A stretch of 64,000 bases of DNA from Moraxella sp. K1664 (GTDB taxonomy: Bacteria > Pseudomonadota > Gammaproteobacteria > Pseudomonadales > Moraxellaceae), in the NCBI RefSeq assembly GCF_039693965.1, contig NZ_CP155576.1:2170001-2234000 (forward strand), in the 5' to 3' direction. This document shows, piece by piece, positions 42,333-51,812 of the stretch (positions are counted from its first letter, which is position 1; each line of letters begins with the position of its first letter). A program made the translations under genes and the position numbers. The notes under the pieces were generated by a model, which ran no database searches, was not told the origin of the DNA, and saw nothing but the letters and a program-made list of their open reading frames with translations.

Positions 42333-43892
42333 TTACACATTGCTAAACCAGTTTTGGCGTAGCTCGTCCCAACCGTCAAGCAATTCGCCCGACAAGACAA
42401 GCTGTTTGGCACTTTCAATATCAGGGGCAAAGTAGCGGTCTTTGTCATAATGAGCAATGCTCGCATGCACTTTGGCATGAACGTCCGTTAGCACCTTATC
42501 GCTCTTGTAGCCCAAGTCCTCGCTGTGAATGTCCACGCCTTGGGCAGCAGCAAGCAGTTCAATGCCAACCACGACAGCGGTATTGTGTGCCATCTCAAAC
42601 AATCTTCGCCCTGCATAGGTCGCCATTGAGACGTGGTCTTCTTGGTTGGCAGACGTTGGAATGCTGTCCACCGATGCAGGGTGGGCGTGTGATTTGTTTT
42701 CGCTAACCAAAGCGGCGGCGGTAACATGAGCAATCATAAAGCCAGAATTCACGCCTGCATTACGCACCAAAAACGCAGGCAGTCCTGACAAACTACTGTC
42801 AATAAGCAGAGCAATACGGCGTTCGCTCATTGAGCCAATCTCGCTGATGGCAAGTGCCAAGGTGTCGGCAGCAAAGGCGACAGGCTCGGCATGAAAATTA
42901 CCGCCCGAGATGGCAACAGGCTCATCATCGCCAAAGATAAGCGGATTGTCGGTTACGGCATTGGCTTCGATGAGCAGTGTCTTACCTGCTTGATTGATAA
43001 GGTCAAGGCACGCTCCCATCACTTGGGGCTGACAGCGTAAGCAGTAGGGGTCTTGTACACGCAAATCCGCCTCGCCACGGTTTTTGCCCCTAAATCCGCT
43101 ATGTTCAAGCAATGCCTTATAGGTCTTGCCAAGCTCAATCTGCCCATGATGTCCACGCACCTCGTGAATGCGTGGGTCAAAGGGCGAATCATTTCCACGA
43201 GCTGCCTCTACCGACAACGCCCCCGTTACGGTCGCACTTGCCAGTAGGTCGCACGCCATAAAATAGCCACGAATGGCAAGGGCGGTGGACGTTTGGGTGC
43301 CGTTGATAAGTGCCAAGCCCTCTTTGGCAGCAAGTGTGATGGGCGACAGTCCTGCCTTGGCAAGGGCATCTTTGGCGGACACACGCTCGCCACGAACCAA
43401 CACATCGCCCTCGCCCAAAATCGCAAGTGTCATGTGCGACAACGGGGCAAGGTCGCCTGATGCTCCCACTGAACCTTTGGCAGGGATGATGGGTGTGATG
43501 TCATGATTGATAAGGTTGATAAGTGCGTCCACCACTTCACGGCGAACACCCGACACCCCTTGCGATAGGCTTGATACTTTCATGGCGATGATCAGGCGAA
43601 CTACGTCCGCAGGTAACGCCTCACCCGTGCCAACCGAATGGCTTAGGATAAGATTTCTTTGCAAAAGTTCAAGCTCATCGTCAGGGATACGAGTCTTGGC
43701 AAGCAGTCCAAAGCCTGTATTGATGCCATAGGCAGGCTTATCACGGGCGATAATCGCTTGCACGGCTTGGTGCGACTTTTCGATGGCATCATAAGCCGAT
43801 GGGTCAAGGCTGATGGTAACGGGGCTGTTGTAAATGGCACGCAACTGCCCAAAGGTGAGATGGCGTGGGGTTAGGGTAATAGCGGGTTTCAT
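42333..43892 (-). CDS. hutH: Histidine ammonia-lyase
   Basis: HutH deaminates histidine to urocanate. The 519-residue sequence has the MIO-forming Ala144-Ser145-Gly146 in [14 protein letters not shown], plus YGINTGFG near residue 55, [12 protein letters not shown], and the [12 protein letters not shown] and [15 protein letters not shown] motifs. It is the promoter-proximal gene of hutH-hutG-hutI, with a HutC-type palindrome 40-60 bp upstream of the start. Confidence 0.97.
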   Translation of the reverse strand: MKPAITLTPRHLTFGQLRAIYNSPVTISLDPSAYDAIEKSHQAVQAIIARDKPAYGINTGFGLLAKTRIPDDELELLQRNLILSHSVGTGEALPADVVRLIIAMKVSSLSQGVSGVRREVVDALINLINHDITPIIPAKGSVGASGDLAPLSHMTLAILGEGDVLVRGERVSAKDALAKAGLSPITLAAKEGLALINGTQTSTALAIRGYFMACDLLASATVTGALSVEAARGNDSPFDPRIHEVRGHHGQIELGKTYKALLEHSGFRGKNRGEADLRVQDPYCLRCQPQVMGACLDLINQAGKTLLIEANAVTDNPLIFGDDEPVAISGGNFHAEPVAFAADTLALAISEIGSMSERRIALLIDSSLSGLPAFLVRNAGVNSGFMIAHVTAAALVSENKSHAHPASVDSIPTSANQEDHVSMATYAGRRLFEMAHNTAVVVGIELLAAAQGVDIHSEDLGYKSDKVLTDVHAKVHASIAHYDKDRYFAPDIESAKQLVLSGELLDGWDELRQNWFSNV

Positions 43893-43931
43893 GAACTGTC
43901 CTTATTTAAATAAAATGAATAAACAAAAGAT

Positions 43932-43949
43932 AAATTTGTCTATACAAAT
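43932..43949. promoter_or_regulatory. HutC-type operator upstream of hutH
   Basis: AAATTTGTCTATACAAAT contains the dyad ATTTGT-CTAT-ACAAAT, and 18 bases are shared exactly with the site upstream of hutU at 58821. The core TTGTCTATACAA agrees with known HutC targets (TTGTATAGACAA on the other strand). It lies 40-57 bp upstream of hutH. Confidence 0.8.
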
Positions 43950-44094
43950 ATAACAAGAAATTCCACCGAGTGCAAGCCCTAAGACAAAAAATTTATCCCA
44001 CAAAACCGTCCATTTTATCGCTAGTCAAAAAATTTAAATTATGATATAAATACTTACAAAAATTAGGTAATTATAGTGAAAAAAGGGGCTTATC

Positions 44095-44400
44095 ATGATT
44101 TATCTGTTTTCGTTTTTGATTTATGCCGTGGTTTTTGGGGCGGGGTTTTATTTGGTTAGAAAAAACCCTACCAAAGTCGAGCGATTAGTTGGGCGGATTT
44201 GCTTTATTGGGCTTATCCTGCAACTGTTTGTCAATTATCTGTTTTGGGGCAGTATGGCAAGTGCTTTCAACCCTTTGGCAGTCATGATAAGCCCTGAGCG
44301 GAGTGCGGTAAACTTGATGTTTTTGGCACTCATTAGCATTTTTTGTTATGCCAGTTTGCTTGTGGTTTTGTTTAAAGCGAACGATTTTTATAACGAATAA
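44095..44400 (+). CDS. Small three-helix membrane protein, unknown
   Basis: The 101-residue protein has three hydrophobic segments: about 2-20 (YLFSFLIYAVVFGAGFYLV), 34-53 (ICFIGLILQLFVNYLFWG) and 74-93 (LMFLALISIFCYASLLVVLF). The short polar N-to-middle loop is Lys/Arg-rich. An AAGGGG ribosome-like element is 12 bp upstream. I do not recognise the family. It lies 65 bp upstream of the MoxR-type gene, but a promoter lies between them. Confidence 0.6.
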   Translation: MIYLFSFLIYAVVFGAGFYLVRKNPTKVERLVGRICFIGLILQLFVNYLFWGSMASAFNPLAVMISPERSAVNLMFLALISIFCYASLLVVLFKANDFYNE

Positions 44401-44405
44401 GTCAT

Positions 44406-44461
44406 TTGCAATCGTCCCTTAAAATAAGTACAATGGCAATCATTTGCTTTTTTAAGGGACG
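44406..44461 (+). promoter_or_regulatory. Promoter and dyad covering the ribosome site of the yehL-like gene
   Basis: TTGCAA (44406-44411), 17 bp, TACAAT (44429-44434) is a good sigma70 promoter for the five-gene cluster. CGTCCCTTAAA (44413-44423, inside the promoter spacer) is perfectly complementary to TTTAAGGGACG (44451-44461), which contains the Shine-Dalgarno AAGGGA just before ATG 44465. This could be a split operator. On read-through transcripts from the upstream gene it could be a hairpin hiding the ribosome site. Confidence 0.6.
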
Positions 44462-44464
44462 CTC

Positions 44465-45577
44465 ATGCCACGCAAAAAAACCACCGCCACCGACACACTC
44501 ACCATTCTTCGCCAAAGTGCCGAACAAAAATACGCCCACGAACTTGACCGCCTAAAAGAATCCGACAAAGCCCCAAAACCCCAAGGCTGGCAACTGTCCG
44601 CCCATGCGGTACGCAAGTTTATTTTGGGCGATGATGAGCTTGGCATTAGCCAAAAATTCTATGGCGATGATGCCCTTGTGGACAGAAGTTTGGTAACGCT
44701 CATGGGCAAGCAAGGACTTATGCTCGTAGGCGAACCTGGCACTGCCAAATCCATGCTCTCTGAGCTTTTGAGTGCTGGCATCTCAGGCAACTCCAATCAC
44801 ACCGTACAAGGCACAGCAGGCACGACCGAAGACCACATCAAATATTCGTGGAATTATGCCCTGCTGCTGTCGCAAGGACCAAGCGAGAGTTCGCTTATCC
44901 CATCGCCCATCTATCACGCCATGAAACACGGCAAAATCGCCCGCTTTGAAGAGATTACCCGTTGCCCTGCCGAGATTCAAGACGTGATGATTTCTCTGTT
45001 GTCCGAAAAACGCATGATGATACCAGAAATGGGGCAAGATTATGCCCTAGAAGCCCAGATTGGCTTTAATGTCATCGCCACTGCCAACCTAAGAGACAGG
45101 GGCGTGCATGATATGTCGTCCGCCCTAAAAAGACGTTTTAATTTTGAAACTGTCAAAGCCATCAAAGACCGCCAATTTGAAATAGAACTTATCAACACCC
45201 AATTAAAACAAGAACTAAAAGACTTATATAAAGAAGTCAAAATTCATCAAAACGTCATTGAAATTTTGGTAACGGTATTTAATGAATTACGCACAGGACA
45301 AAGCCATGAGGGGGCAAGCCTAAAAACCCCCAATGCCGTAATGAGTAGTGCCGAAGCGGTAAATATCGCCCATAGTGCGTGTTTGCAGGCGATTTATTTG
45401 GGCAATGGCGAATTAAGTGCCAATCATATCGCCGAGCAATTGGCAGGCGTGGTATTTAAGGACAATAAAGACGATGCCAAAAAATTATCCTATTACTTAG
45501 ACACGGTTGTCAAGGAGCGTGGCAAAAAAGACAAAGATTGGCAAGCGTTTTATCAAGGCAGTAAAGGATTTGAATAA
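44465..45577 (+). CDS. MoxR-type AAA+ ATPase (YehL-like)
   Basis: The 370-residue protein has Walker A GEPGTAKS at residues 89-96. The MoxR-group pattern follows: HTVQGTAGTTEDHIKYSWNYAL, then FEEITRCPAEIQDVMISLLSEKRMMIPEMG (Walker B/sensor region) and NVIATANLRDRGVHDMSSALKRRFNFE (sensor 1 Asn, Arg finger). MoxR ATPases act as chaperone-like motors with vWA partners; a vWA gene is two positions downstream. Length and neighbours correspond to E. coli YehL. It is the first gene of a five-gene plus-strand cluster. Confidence 0.9.
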   Translation: MPRKKTTATDTLTILRQSAEQKYAHELDRLKESDKAPKPQGWQLSAHAVRKFILGDDELGISQKFYGDDALVDRSLVTLMGKQGLMLVGEPGTAKSMLSELLSAGISGNSNHTVQGTAGTTEDHIKYSWNYALLLSQGPSESSLIPSPIYHAMKHGKIARFEEITRCPAEIQDVMISLLSEKRMMIPEMGQDYALEAQIGFNVIATANLRDRGVHDMSSALKRRFNFETVKAIKDRQFEIELINTQLKQELKDLYKEVKIHQNVIEILVTVFNELRTGQSHEGASLKTPNAVMSSAEAVNIAHSACLQAIYLGNGELSANHIAEQLAGVVFKDNKDDAKKLSYYLDTVVKERGKKDKDWQAFYQGSKGFE

Positions 45578-45665
45578 TTTATCCATTTAAATCTGTTTAT
45601 TTAATTTATTAGGGCAATTATTTGCCCTAACCTTTATTTTTTATCCGCCAATCATTTGTCACGCC

Positions 45666-48191
45666 ATGAAAAATACCCACTCTGCTTTATTACCAAAAAC
45701 CACCCCAAAAAGACTGGTTCACGCCTTTGATTCGCTTGATTTTTTGGCAAACCAGAATATCCATTTTGCTCCCATTCGTCATCACAGCCCCATGTGCAGT
45801 TTTGCATTGATGGCATATATCAAAGCCCTTGCTCCCACGCATATTTTAATTGAAGCTCCTTATACTTTTGATGTACTAATTGATGATTTAACCACCCATC
45901 ACACCAAACCTCCTGTTGCCATATTCGCCCAAGCGGTCGCCAAACAAAAAACAACAAACAAAAATAATCAAGAAGATGATGAACATACCGCCCCTACCAT
46001 TCACTCTGCCTTTTTTCCTTTTTGTGAATATTCGCCCGAATGGATAGCCTTACAAGAAGGCAAAAAAATAAATAGCCAATGTCAATTTATTGATTTGGAC
46101 TGGGCAAGCCAAAGTGAATTTGACAGCCAAGCCGACAAACAAACCCATCAAAAAAGCCTAATGCAAGAGCGGTATTTGGCACACAGCACCTATATCAAAA
46201 TCCTTGCCAAAAAATTGCATTGCAAAGACCACGATGATTTATGGGAGCATTTATTTGAATTAAGACAGCCCAATACCCTATCGCCCAAAGATTTTTTTAA
46301 TGATGTATTTACATGGTGTGCTCTTGCCAGATTGGATTATGAAGAAGAAGTGCTATATCAAGAAGGCTCACTTCACCGTGAATACTGCATGATTCAAAAG
46401 ATATTGCCCCATATCAAAAATGATAACAAACTTTTGATTATTACAGGCGGATTTCATACCCTAAGTCTTATTGAAAACTTGCATAAGCATTTTAATAATA
46501 CGCCCATTACCCCCTATGCCATAAATAGCACTTATGAAGAAAATTCATGGCTTATTCGTTATAGTTTTGATAGATTAAATGCCCTAAATGGCTATGCTTC
46601 TGGTATGCCATCGCCTGCCTATTATCAGTATTATTGGCAGTATTTATTATCCCATGCGGACGATAATAAAAACCAAGATACTTCTGATAATAACGATTTG
46701 GCGATACAGTATTTTTATGATTATGTGTCTTTATTATGCCACCATCTAAATGACAAACAAGACTTGGAAATCAATCCCTTTATCGCCACAAAACATACGT
46801 TGGAGATTGCCACGGGATTATCCCTACTAAGGGGGCATTATTATCCAAGCCGTTATGATTTGATTGATGGCATAACAACTGCTCTTATCAAAGGCGACTT
46901 AGATGACGGTCAGGCGTATTTATGGCAAGTGGTTTTTGATTATCTAAGTGGCAATCAATTAGGACAAGTCGCCAAAACCCAAAAAAGCCCTGCTTTATTA
47001 CAAAACACCCATGCAACCGCCCAAGCATTTCGTTTTAAACTAGACGATACACTAACCAAAACTCGCAAATTAGACACATATAGAAAACCCCTACATAGAA
47101 AGATTAGCCAGTTTTTGCATTTGTTGTTATTTTTGGAGGTTGGATTTGGGCAATTTGTCTCGGGGGCGGATTTTATTCGTGGGGTCAATTTGGATTTATT
47201 GTTTGAAGAATGGCAATATGCGTGGACACCCAGCGTTGAAGCACGATTGATTGAATTATCTGAAATGGGCAATGATTTATCCCAATTAGCAATCAATAAA
47301 CTGCTCATTCAAAAACAAGCCTTACAAAAAGACGGGCAGTTACCATCAGCTCATCATACCGCCGAACTATTCGCCCAAGCGTGCAAAATGGGCTTGCATA
47401 AAGCCATCAATGAATTAACACACGAATTAACAACGCACCTAAATAACGACAGCAATTTGTCATCGCTCATTGGAGCAACTGGGCAGTTATTTTATTTATA
47501 TCAAGCAAGACAACTGATTGACATAAATGGCGATGAATTAAAGGCAAATATCTTATTGGGCATTCGCCAAAGCTGTTATTATCTGCATACGCTGTATGAT
47601 ACCACGCCTGAGCATATGGATGATAATCTTGGTCGTATGATTGCCCTAAATAAACTTATCAAAAATACCGCCATTTATTTTGATATGCCTGATGATTATT
47701 TGCAACTGTTTTATCATAAATTATCACACGATGAATTTATGAAACTTGAACTGCATTCATTGGCAGGGGCATTACAAACGCTGGCGTATTTGGATAATAA
47801 AATTGATGACACGCAATTACAAAATGCCATTAACAAAGCCTTTGCCATTGGCACATTGCCTGCTGATTCTGTGGCGTATTTACAAGGGATGTTTCAAGTC
47901 GCTCCTGAATACTTTATCGGCTCGCCTGTGGCTATTGGGGCGTTGTATGAGCTTATCAAAAGCTGGGATAATGAGCTGTTTTTGAGCATATTGCCCGATT
48001 TGCGTTTTATATTTAGCACATTAACCCCACGCCAAAGCAAAGAGATTGCCAATATCATTGCCAAAAAGACTTTAATTGACGACAGTGATGAGCTTATTGC
48101 CGTGGATTTATCCATTAACCAAAATGATATGCTCTATGGCATCTCTCTTAATGAAAAAATGCGTTGCTTATTAAAAAATGACTTTTTATAA
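45666..48191 (+). CDS. DUF5682 family protein (YehM-like)
   Basis: The 841-residue cytosolic-looking protein has no signal peptide or TM segments. Its N-terminal domain (about 35-300) begins NIHFAPIRHHSPMCSFALMAYIKALAPTHILIEAP and contains a conserved-looking ITGGFHTLSLIENL at about 260. The rest is alpha-helical with few landmarks and probably repeat-like. This matches DUF5682, a family found with MoxR and vWA genes and represented by E. coli YehM. Function is unknown. The gene ends 12 bp before the vWA gene, so they are cotranscribed. Confidence 0.8.
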   Translation: MKNTHSALLPKTTPKRLVHAFDSLDFLANQNIHFAPIRHHSPMCSFALMAYIKALAPTHILIEAPYTFDVLIDDLTTHHTKPPVAIFAQAVAKQKTTNKNNQEDDEHTAPTIHSAFFPFCEYSPEWIALQEGKKINSQCQFIDLDWASQSEFDSQADKQTHQKSLMQERYLAHSTYIKILAKKLHCKDHDDLWEHLFELRQPNTLSPKDFFNDVFTWCALARLDYEEEVLYQEGSLHREYCMIQKILPHIKNDNKLLIITGGFHTLSLIENLHKHFNNTPITPYAINSTYEENSWLIRYSFDRLNALNGYASGMPSPAYYQYYWQYLLSHADDNKNQDTSDNNDLAIQYFYDYVSLLCHHLNDKQDLEINPFIATKHTLEIATGLSLLRGHYYPSRYDLIDGITTALIKGDLDDGQAYLWQVVFDYLSGNQLGQVAKTQKSPALLQNTHATAQAFRFKLDDTLTKTRKLDTYRKPLHRKISQFLHLLLFLEVGFGQFVSGADFIRGVNLDLLFEEWQYAWTPSVEARLIELSEMGNDLSQLAINKLLIQKQALQKDGQLPSAHHTAELFAQACKMGLHKAINELTHELTTHLNNDSNLSSLIGATGQLFYLYQARQLIDINGDELKANILLGIRQSCYYLHTLYDTTPEHMDDNLGRMIALNKLIKNTAIYFDMPDDYLQLFYHKLSHDEFMKLELHSLAGALQTLAYLDNKIDDTQLQNAINKAFAIGTLPADSVAYLQGMFQVAPEYFIGSPVAIGALYELIKSWDNELFLSILPDLRFIFSTLTPRQSKEIANIIAKKTLIDDSDELIAVDLSINQNDMLYGISLNEKMRCLLKNDFL

Positions 48192-48203
48192 TTAGGAAAA
48201 ATA

Positions 48204-49397
48204 ATGACAGACACCCCACACACCATATCAGACGACACCATCAACACAAGCGATTGTGATACTGCCGATTATGATAATGCCAGACGTTGGCGATTGATTC
48301 TTGGGCGATATGCCGATGACGCTTTGAATAATGCCAATTTATCCGCCGGTGAATTAAAATTGGAGCGGTGCTTGGATTATCTGTATCGCCACGAATATCA
48401 AAGACGAGGCATAAAACAAGGCAATCGCCAAAATGGTATTGGAGGCGGTTTGGAATCATCGCAACTGTCCGCCATCAATTGGCTCAACCAAAGTCGCAAG
48501 CTCTTTCCAAAATCAACCTTTGAGCGTATGCAAAATCACGCCCTAGAACGCTATCAGATGACGGATATTCTAAAAAAAGCAGAAAACATCAAAGCACTAG
48601 AACCCAATCCTGCCACTGCCAAAGCCTTATTATCACTTCGGGGTCATCTTAATCAAGAAACCAAAGAAGCCATTAAAGAGCTAATTGGCAAAGTCGTGCA
48701 AGAGATTATGCAAAAAATACGCCCAAACTTTATTCAAGCGTTATCAGGCAGACGTAACCGTTTTTCTTATTCGCTTATCAAACACTCCCAAAATTTTGAT
48801 TATAAAAAAACCATTCGTCATAATCTAAAAAACTACAATCCCGATAGTGGACAGCTCATTATAGAACGCACTTTTTTTAATAGCCGTGTACAAAAACACC
48901 TTGAATGGGAAGTGATATTATGCGTTGACCAAAGTGGCTCGATGTCTGATTCTATCATGTATGCGTCTGTTTGTGCCAGCATATTGGCAAGTCTGCCATC
49001 TGTGGCAACGCATTTGGTGGTATTTGATACCCAAGTTGTGGATTTGTCGCATATGGCACACGACCCTGTGGAGGTGCTATTAACCATTCAATTGGGCGGG
49101 GGTACGCTTATTGGACAAGCCATTGATTATTGTGCCAAAAAAATAACCAACCCACGCCGAAGTATTTTGATTGTGATTAGTGATTTTGAAGAAGGTGGTT
49201 CATTGGCTCATCTTTATAAATCCATCTCAAAACTCAATGAACAAGGCACAAAATTATTAGGGCTTGCCGCTTTGGATAATAATGCCAATCCCTGCTATGA
49301 CCCTTATGTGGCAAATGAATTATCAAGTCGTGGTATGAATATTGGGGCAATGACACCTGAGCATTTGGCAACATGGCTTGGCGATGTGATGAATTGA
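48204..49397 (+). CDS. vWA-domain protein (YehP-like)
   Basis: The 397-residue protein has a helical N-terminal region and a C-terminal von Willebrand A domain from about residue 235. The metal-ion-dependent adhesion site is complete: DQSGSMSDS (D242, S244, S246), the Thr in QLGGGTLIGQA, and the Asp in VISDFEEGG. MoxR ATPases typically remodel targets through such vWA adaptors. Length and position correspond to E. coli YehP. It lies between the DUF5682 and SWIM genes with gaps of 12 and 21 bp. Confidence 0.88.
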   Translation: MTDTPHTISDDTINTSDCDTADYDNARRWRLILGRYADDALNNANLSAGELKLERCLDYLYRHEYQRRGIKQGNRQNGIGGGLESSQLSAINWLNQSRKLFPKSTFERMQNHALERYQMTDILKKAENIKALEPNPATAKALLSLRGHLNQETKEAIKELIGKVVQEIMQKIRPNFIQALSGRRNRFSYSLIKHSQNFDYKKTIRHNLKNYNPDSGQLIIERTFFNSRVQKHLEWEVILCVDQSGSMSDSIMYASVCASILASLPSVATHLVVFDTQVVDLSHMAHDPVEVLLTIQLGGGTLIGQAIDYCAKKITNPRRSILIVISDFEEGGSLAHLYKSISKLNEQGTKLLGLAALDNNANPCYDPYVANELSSRGMNIGAMTPEHLATWLGDVMN

Positions 49398-49418
49398 TTG
49401 TTAGAATAAGGAAACCCC

Positions 49419-51578
49419 ATGAGCATTTATTTAAGTTATGATGATGACACCTTAGCCACATTTGCCAATATGGGGCTTGTCAGACGTGCCAAAAAAACCA
49501 TTGATGATGTGGTATGTGTTGATATAGATACCATGACTTTTGAGACAGAAAGTTTTGTGGTGCAACTGTCCAATGACGGCATTCAAAAAGCCACTTGCAC
49601 CTGTCCAAGTCATGAGTGTTGTAAGCATATTTTGGCAAGTATTTTATTTTTTCAAAAAAATTACGCCAATCTTGATACCAAAGACAATAACAAAGATAAC
49701 GACAAAGACAACAATAACACCAAAAAAGATAATACTGACAATAATACCAAAAATAGCAAACCTAAGCAAAAAACCACCGATAAAAAAACCCCAACAGAGT
49801 CATTATCCGCCTTACAAGACTTATTAACGCTTGACCCTATTTTATTACAAAAATCCGTCAAAAAATCTGAGCGAATACTAGCCCATACGCTTTATGATGA
49901 TTTAATAAAAGACAATGTCGTATCCGTTATAGAGACAAATAACAAACTTACCATCACATTAACCCATCTTGATACGTCCGTTTATTATTTTAATGGATTG
50001 TCATTGTCAGGTATGGTATCACAATTACCCGACAAACAAAAAACCGCCTATCATCTGGCAATCATTGCAAGTTTGTTTACCATGAATAACGCCCCTTGGC
50101 AATGGACAGATGATGTCAATATCGTGATACAAGCCAGTTTTGAATTAAGCGATGATGAATTGGCATTTATCAAAGAATTAAAACAGCTTTGTATCAATTT
50201 TTTGAAACAAGGCATATCACACATAGCCAAAGAATCTGTGCTGTCTTTGCATTTATTTAACCTACAAGCACGCACTCATCAAATGCCACGCCTTGCTGGT
50301 ATCATTCGCCGAGTATATGGAGCGATGATGGATTTATTAACTGATGACATTCATATCAAAGAAAGCATGATATTCGATGAACTTGCTTTTTTATATCATT
50401 ATCTACAAAGTTTTATTAACAGCCATCACGCCAAAAATCAAGAACAGATTGACAAACTTCGTGGCAAAGTCATCAAAGACTATGACGAGATTGGCATTAA
50501 CAAACTTATTCCTTTGGGCGGTACATGGTGGCAAAACAAAACAGGGGCTAGGGGGGTGGATTTTTGTTTTTGGGATTGCGACAACAATGAATTAAAAAGC
50601 GTTACCAATGGACGTGCCAATGCCCTAGATACCACTTTTACCAGTCATTCTGCCTATCAAACGGGCATTTGGGGAGCGTCCATTGACTATCTAAGTCGGC
50701 ATATCATCAGCCTAACTCATGCCAAAATAGCCGATAATGGCACACTTAGTCCAAGTGAGCTGACCCGTTATCGTGAACTTGGCGAATTAAAATCCTTATC
50801 CGTTCAAGCCTTTTTGGATAATGCCAAAGGTATAGATGATTGGCAAGAGATAATTGGGCTAATTCGTCCTGATTCACGGCTTTTTTTGACTTATCCCAAT
50901 TATCTGTTATTGCACCCCAGCGATGTTAGCGAGATAGAACTTGATGAGATTAACCAGCAGTTTTTTTGTCAAATCAGCGATAAAAACAACCGCCAATTAA
51001 CCCTAACGTTGCCTGTATCGCCTTTGTTTGAAAAAAGACTAAAAAACTTTGGCTTTTGGGCAAAGTTTCATCAGATTGTGTCGATATTAACCAAAGTACA
51101 AATACAAGACAATGAAGCAAGTTTTTTGCCTGTGGCATTAATCATCAGCGAGCCGTCTGGTATTTATGTGTTTAATTTGGATTTTGATTATGTGCCTTAT
51201 GCCAAACAAAAACAAAAATACCTAGATAATTTATCAGGCAGAATTGCCAATCTATTAGCACAAAAACAAAAATCTCGTCATACGCCCATTAACAGCGACA
51301 ATTTGACAATCGCTGTTAATCAGACCTTATCCATCATCAATTTTTATGCCAATACAGGTCGCCATATTAGTCAAGATGACAAAGACACCTTAACATCGCT
51401 TGGGGTGTATTTTTACAATATGGGCATAGATATTATCCATCACGCCATAAAAGATATGTGCCAGCATGATGGCAATAAGGACAAATTATTAAGACTTCGG
51501 TATTTGATTGGACTGTTGCAATTACAACGTTTGGCATTACCGATTGTTGATGGCGAGAGTGATTACGAGAGCGATTAA
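49419..51578 (+). CDS. SWIM zinc-finger protein (YehQ-like)
   Basis: The 719-residue protein carries a SWIM motif near its N-terminus: Cys60, Cys62, Cys68 and His70 in ATCTCPSHECCKH. A striking low-complexity Asn/Asp/Lys-rich linker follows (about 86-125, NNKDNDKDNNNTKKDNTD...). The long C-terminal part is helical with no known catalytic motif. SWIM fingers bind DNA or proteins. E. coli YehQ has the same N-terminal finger and similar length. The linker DNA is rich in AATAAC/AAAGAC triplets and could vary in length between strains. Confidence 0.85.
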   Translation: MSIYLSYDDDTLATFANMGLVRRAKKTIDDVVCVDIDTMTFETESFVVQLSNDGIQKATCTCPSHECCKHILASILFFQKNYANLDTKDNNKDNDKDNNNTKKDNTDNNTKNSKPKQKTTDKKTPTESLSALQDLLTLDPILLQKSVKKSERILAHTLYDDLIKDNVVSVIETNNKLTITLTHLDTSVYYFNGLSLSGMVSQLPDKQKTAYHLAIIASLFTMNNAPWQWTDDVNIVIQASFELSDDELAFIKELKQLCINFLKQGISHIAKESVLSLHLFNLQARTHQMPRLAGIIRRVYGAMMDLLTDDIHIKESMIFDELAFLYHYLQSFINSHHAKNQEQIDKLRGKVIKDYDEIGINKLIPLGGTWWQNKTGARGVDFCFWDCDNNELKSVTNGRANALDTTFTSHSAYQTGIWGASIDYLSRHIISLTHAKIADNGTLSPSELTRYRELGELKSLSVQAFLDNAKGIDDWQEIIGLIRPDSRLFLTYPNYLLLHPSDVSEIELDEINQQFFCQISDKNNRQLTLTLPVSPLFEKRLKNFGFWAKFHQIVSILTKVQIQDNEASFLPVALIISEPSGIYVFNLDFDYVPYAKQKQKYLDNLSGRIANLLAQKQKSRHTPINSDNLTIAVNQTLSIINFYANTGRHISQDDKDTLTSLGVYFYNMGIDIIHHAIKDMCQHDGNKDKLLRLRYLIGLLQLQRLALPIVDGESDYESD

Positions 51579-51661
51579 AGATATTGTTAATGAGTCATAT
51601 CTATGGATAAATTTGTAAAGAAAAATTACAATTTGTCCTTTGTAAAAAATATTGATTTTTG

Positions 51662-51687
51662 AGAGAATGTAATTCGCCCCCTACACG
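51662..51687. repeat. Degenerate palindromic repeat
   Basis: GAATGTAATTCGCCCCCTAC is a one-arm-decayed member of the GGGCGAATTGC family, in the gap before the DUF4132 gene. Confidence 0.5.
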
Positions 51688-51812
51688 CCCTTATTATAAA
51701 AATTGCTTTTTTAACCAATGTCCATTTGTACCACAACCAATCCCAAAAAACACCTATACATTTCCCTTTATTTGTTATATGATAATCCCTATCATTTTTG
51801 TAAGGACATACC

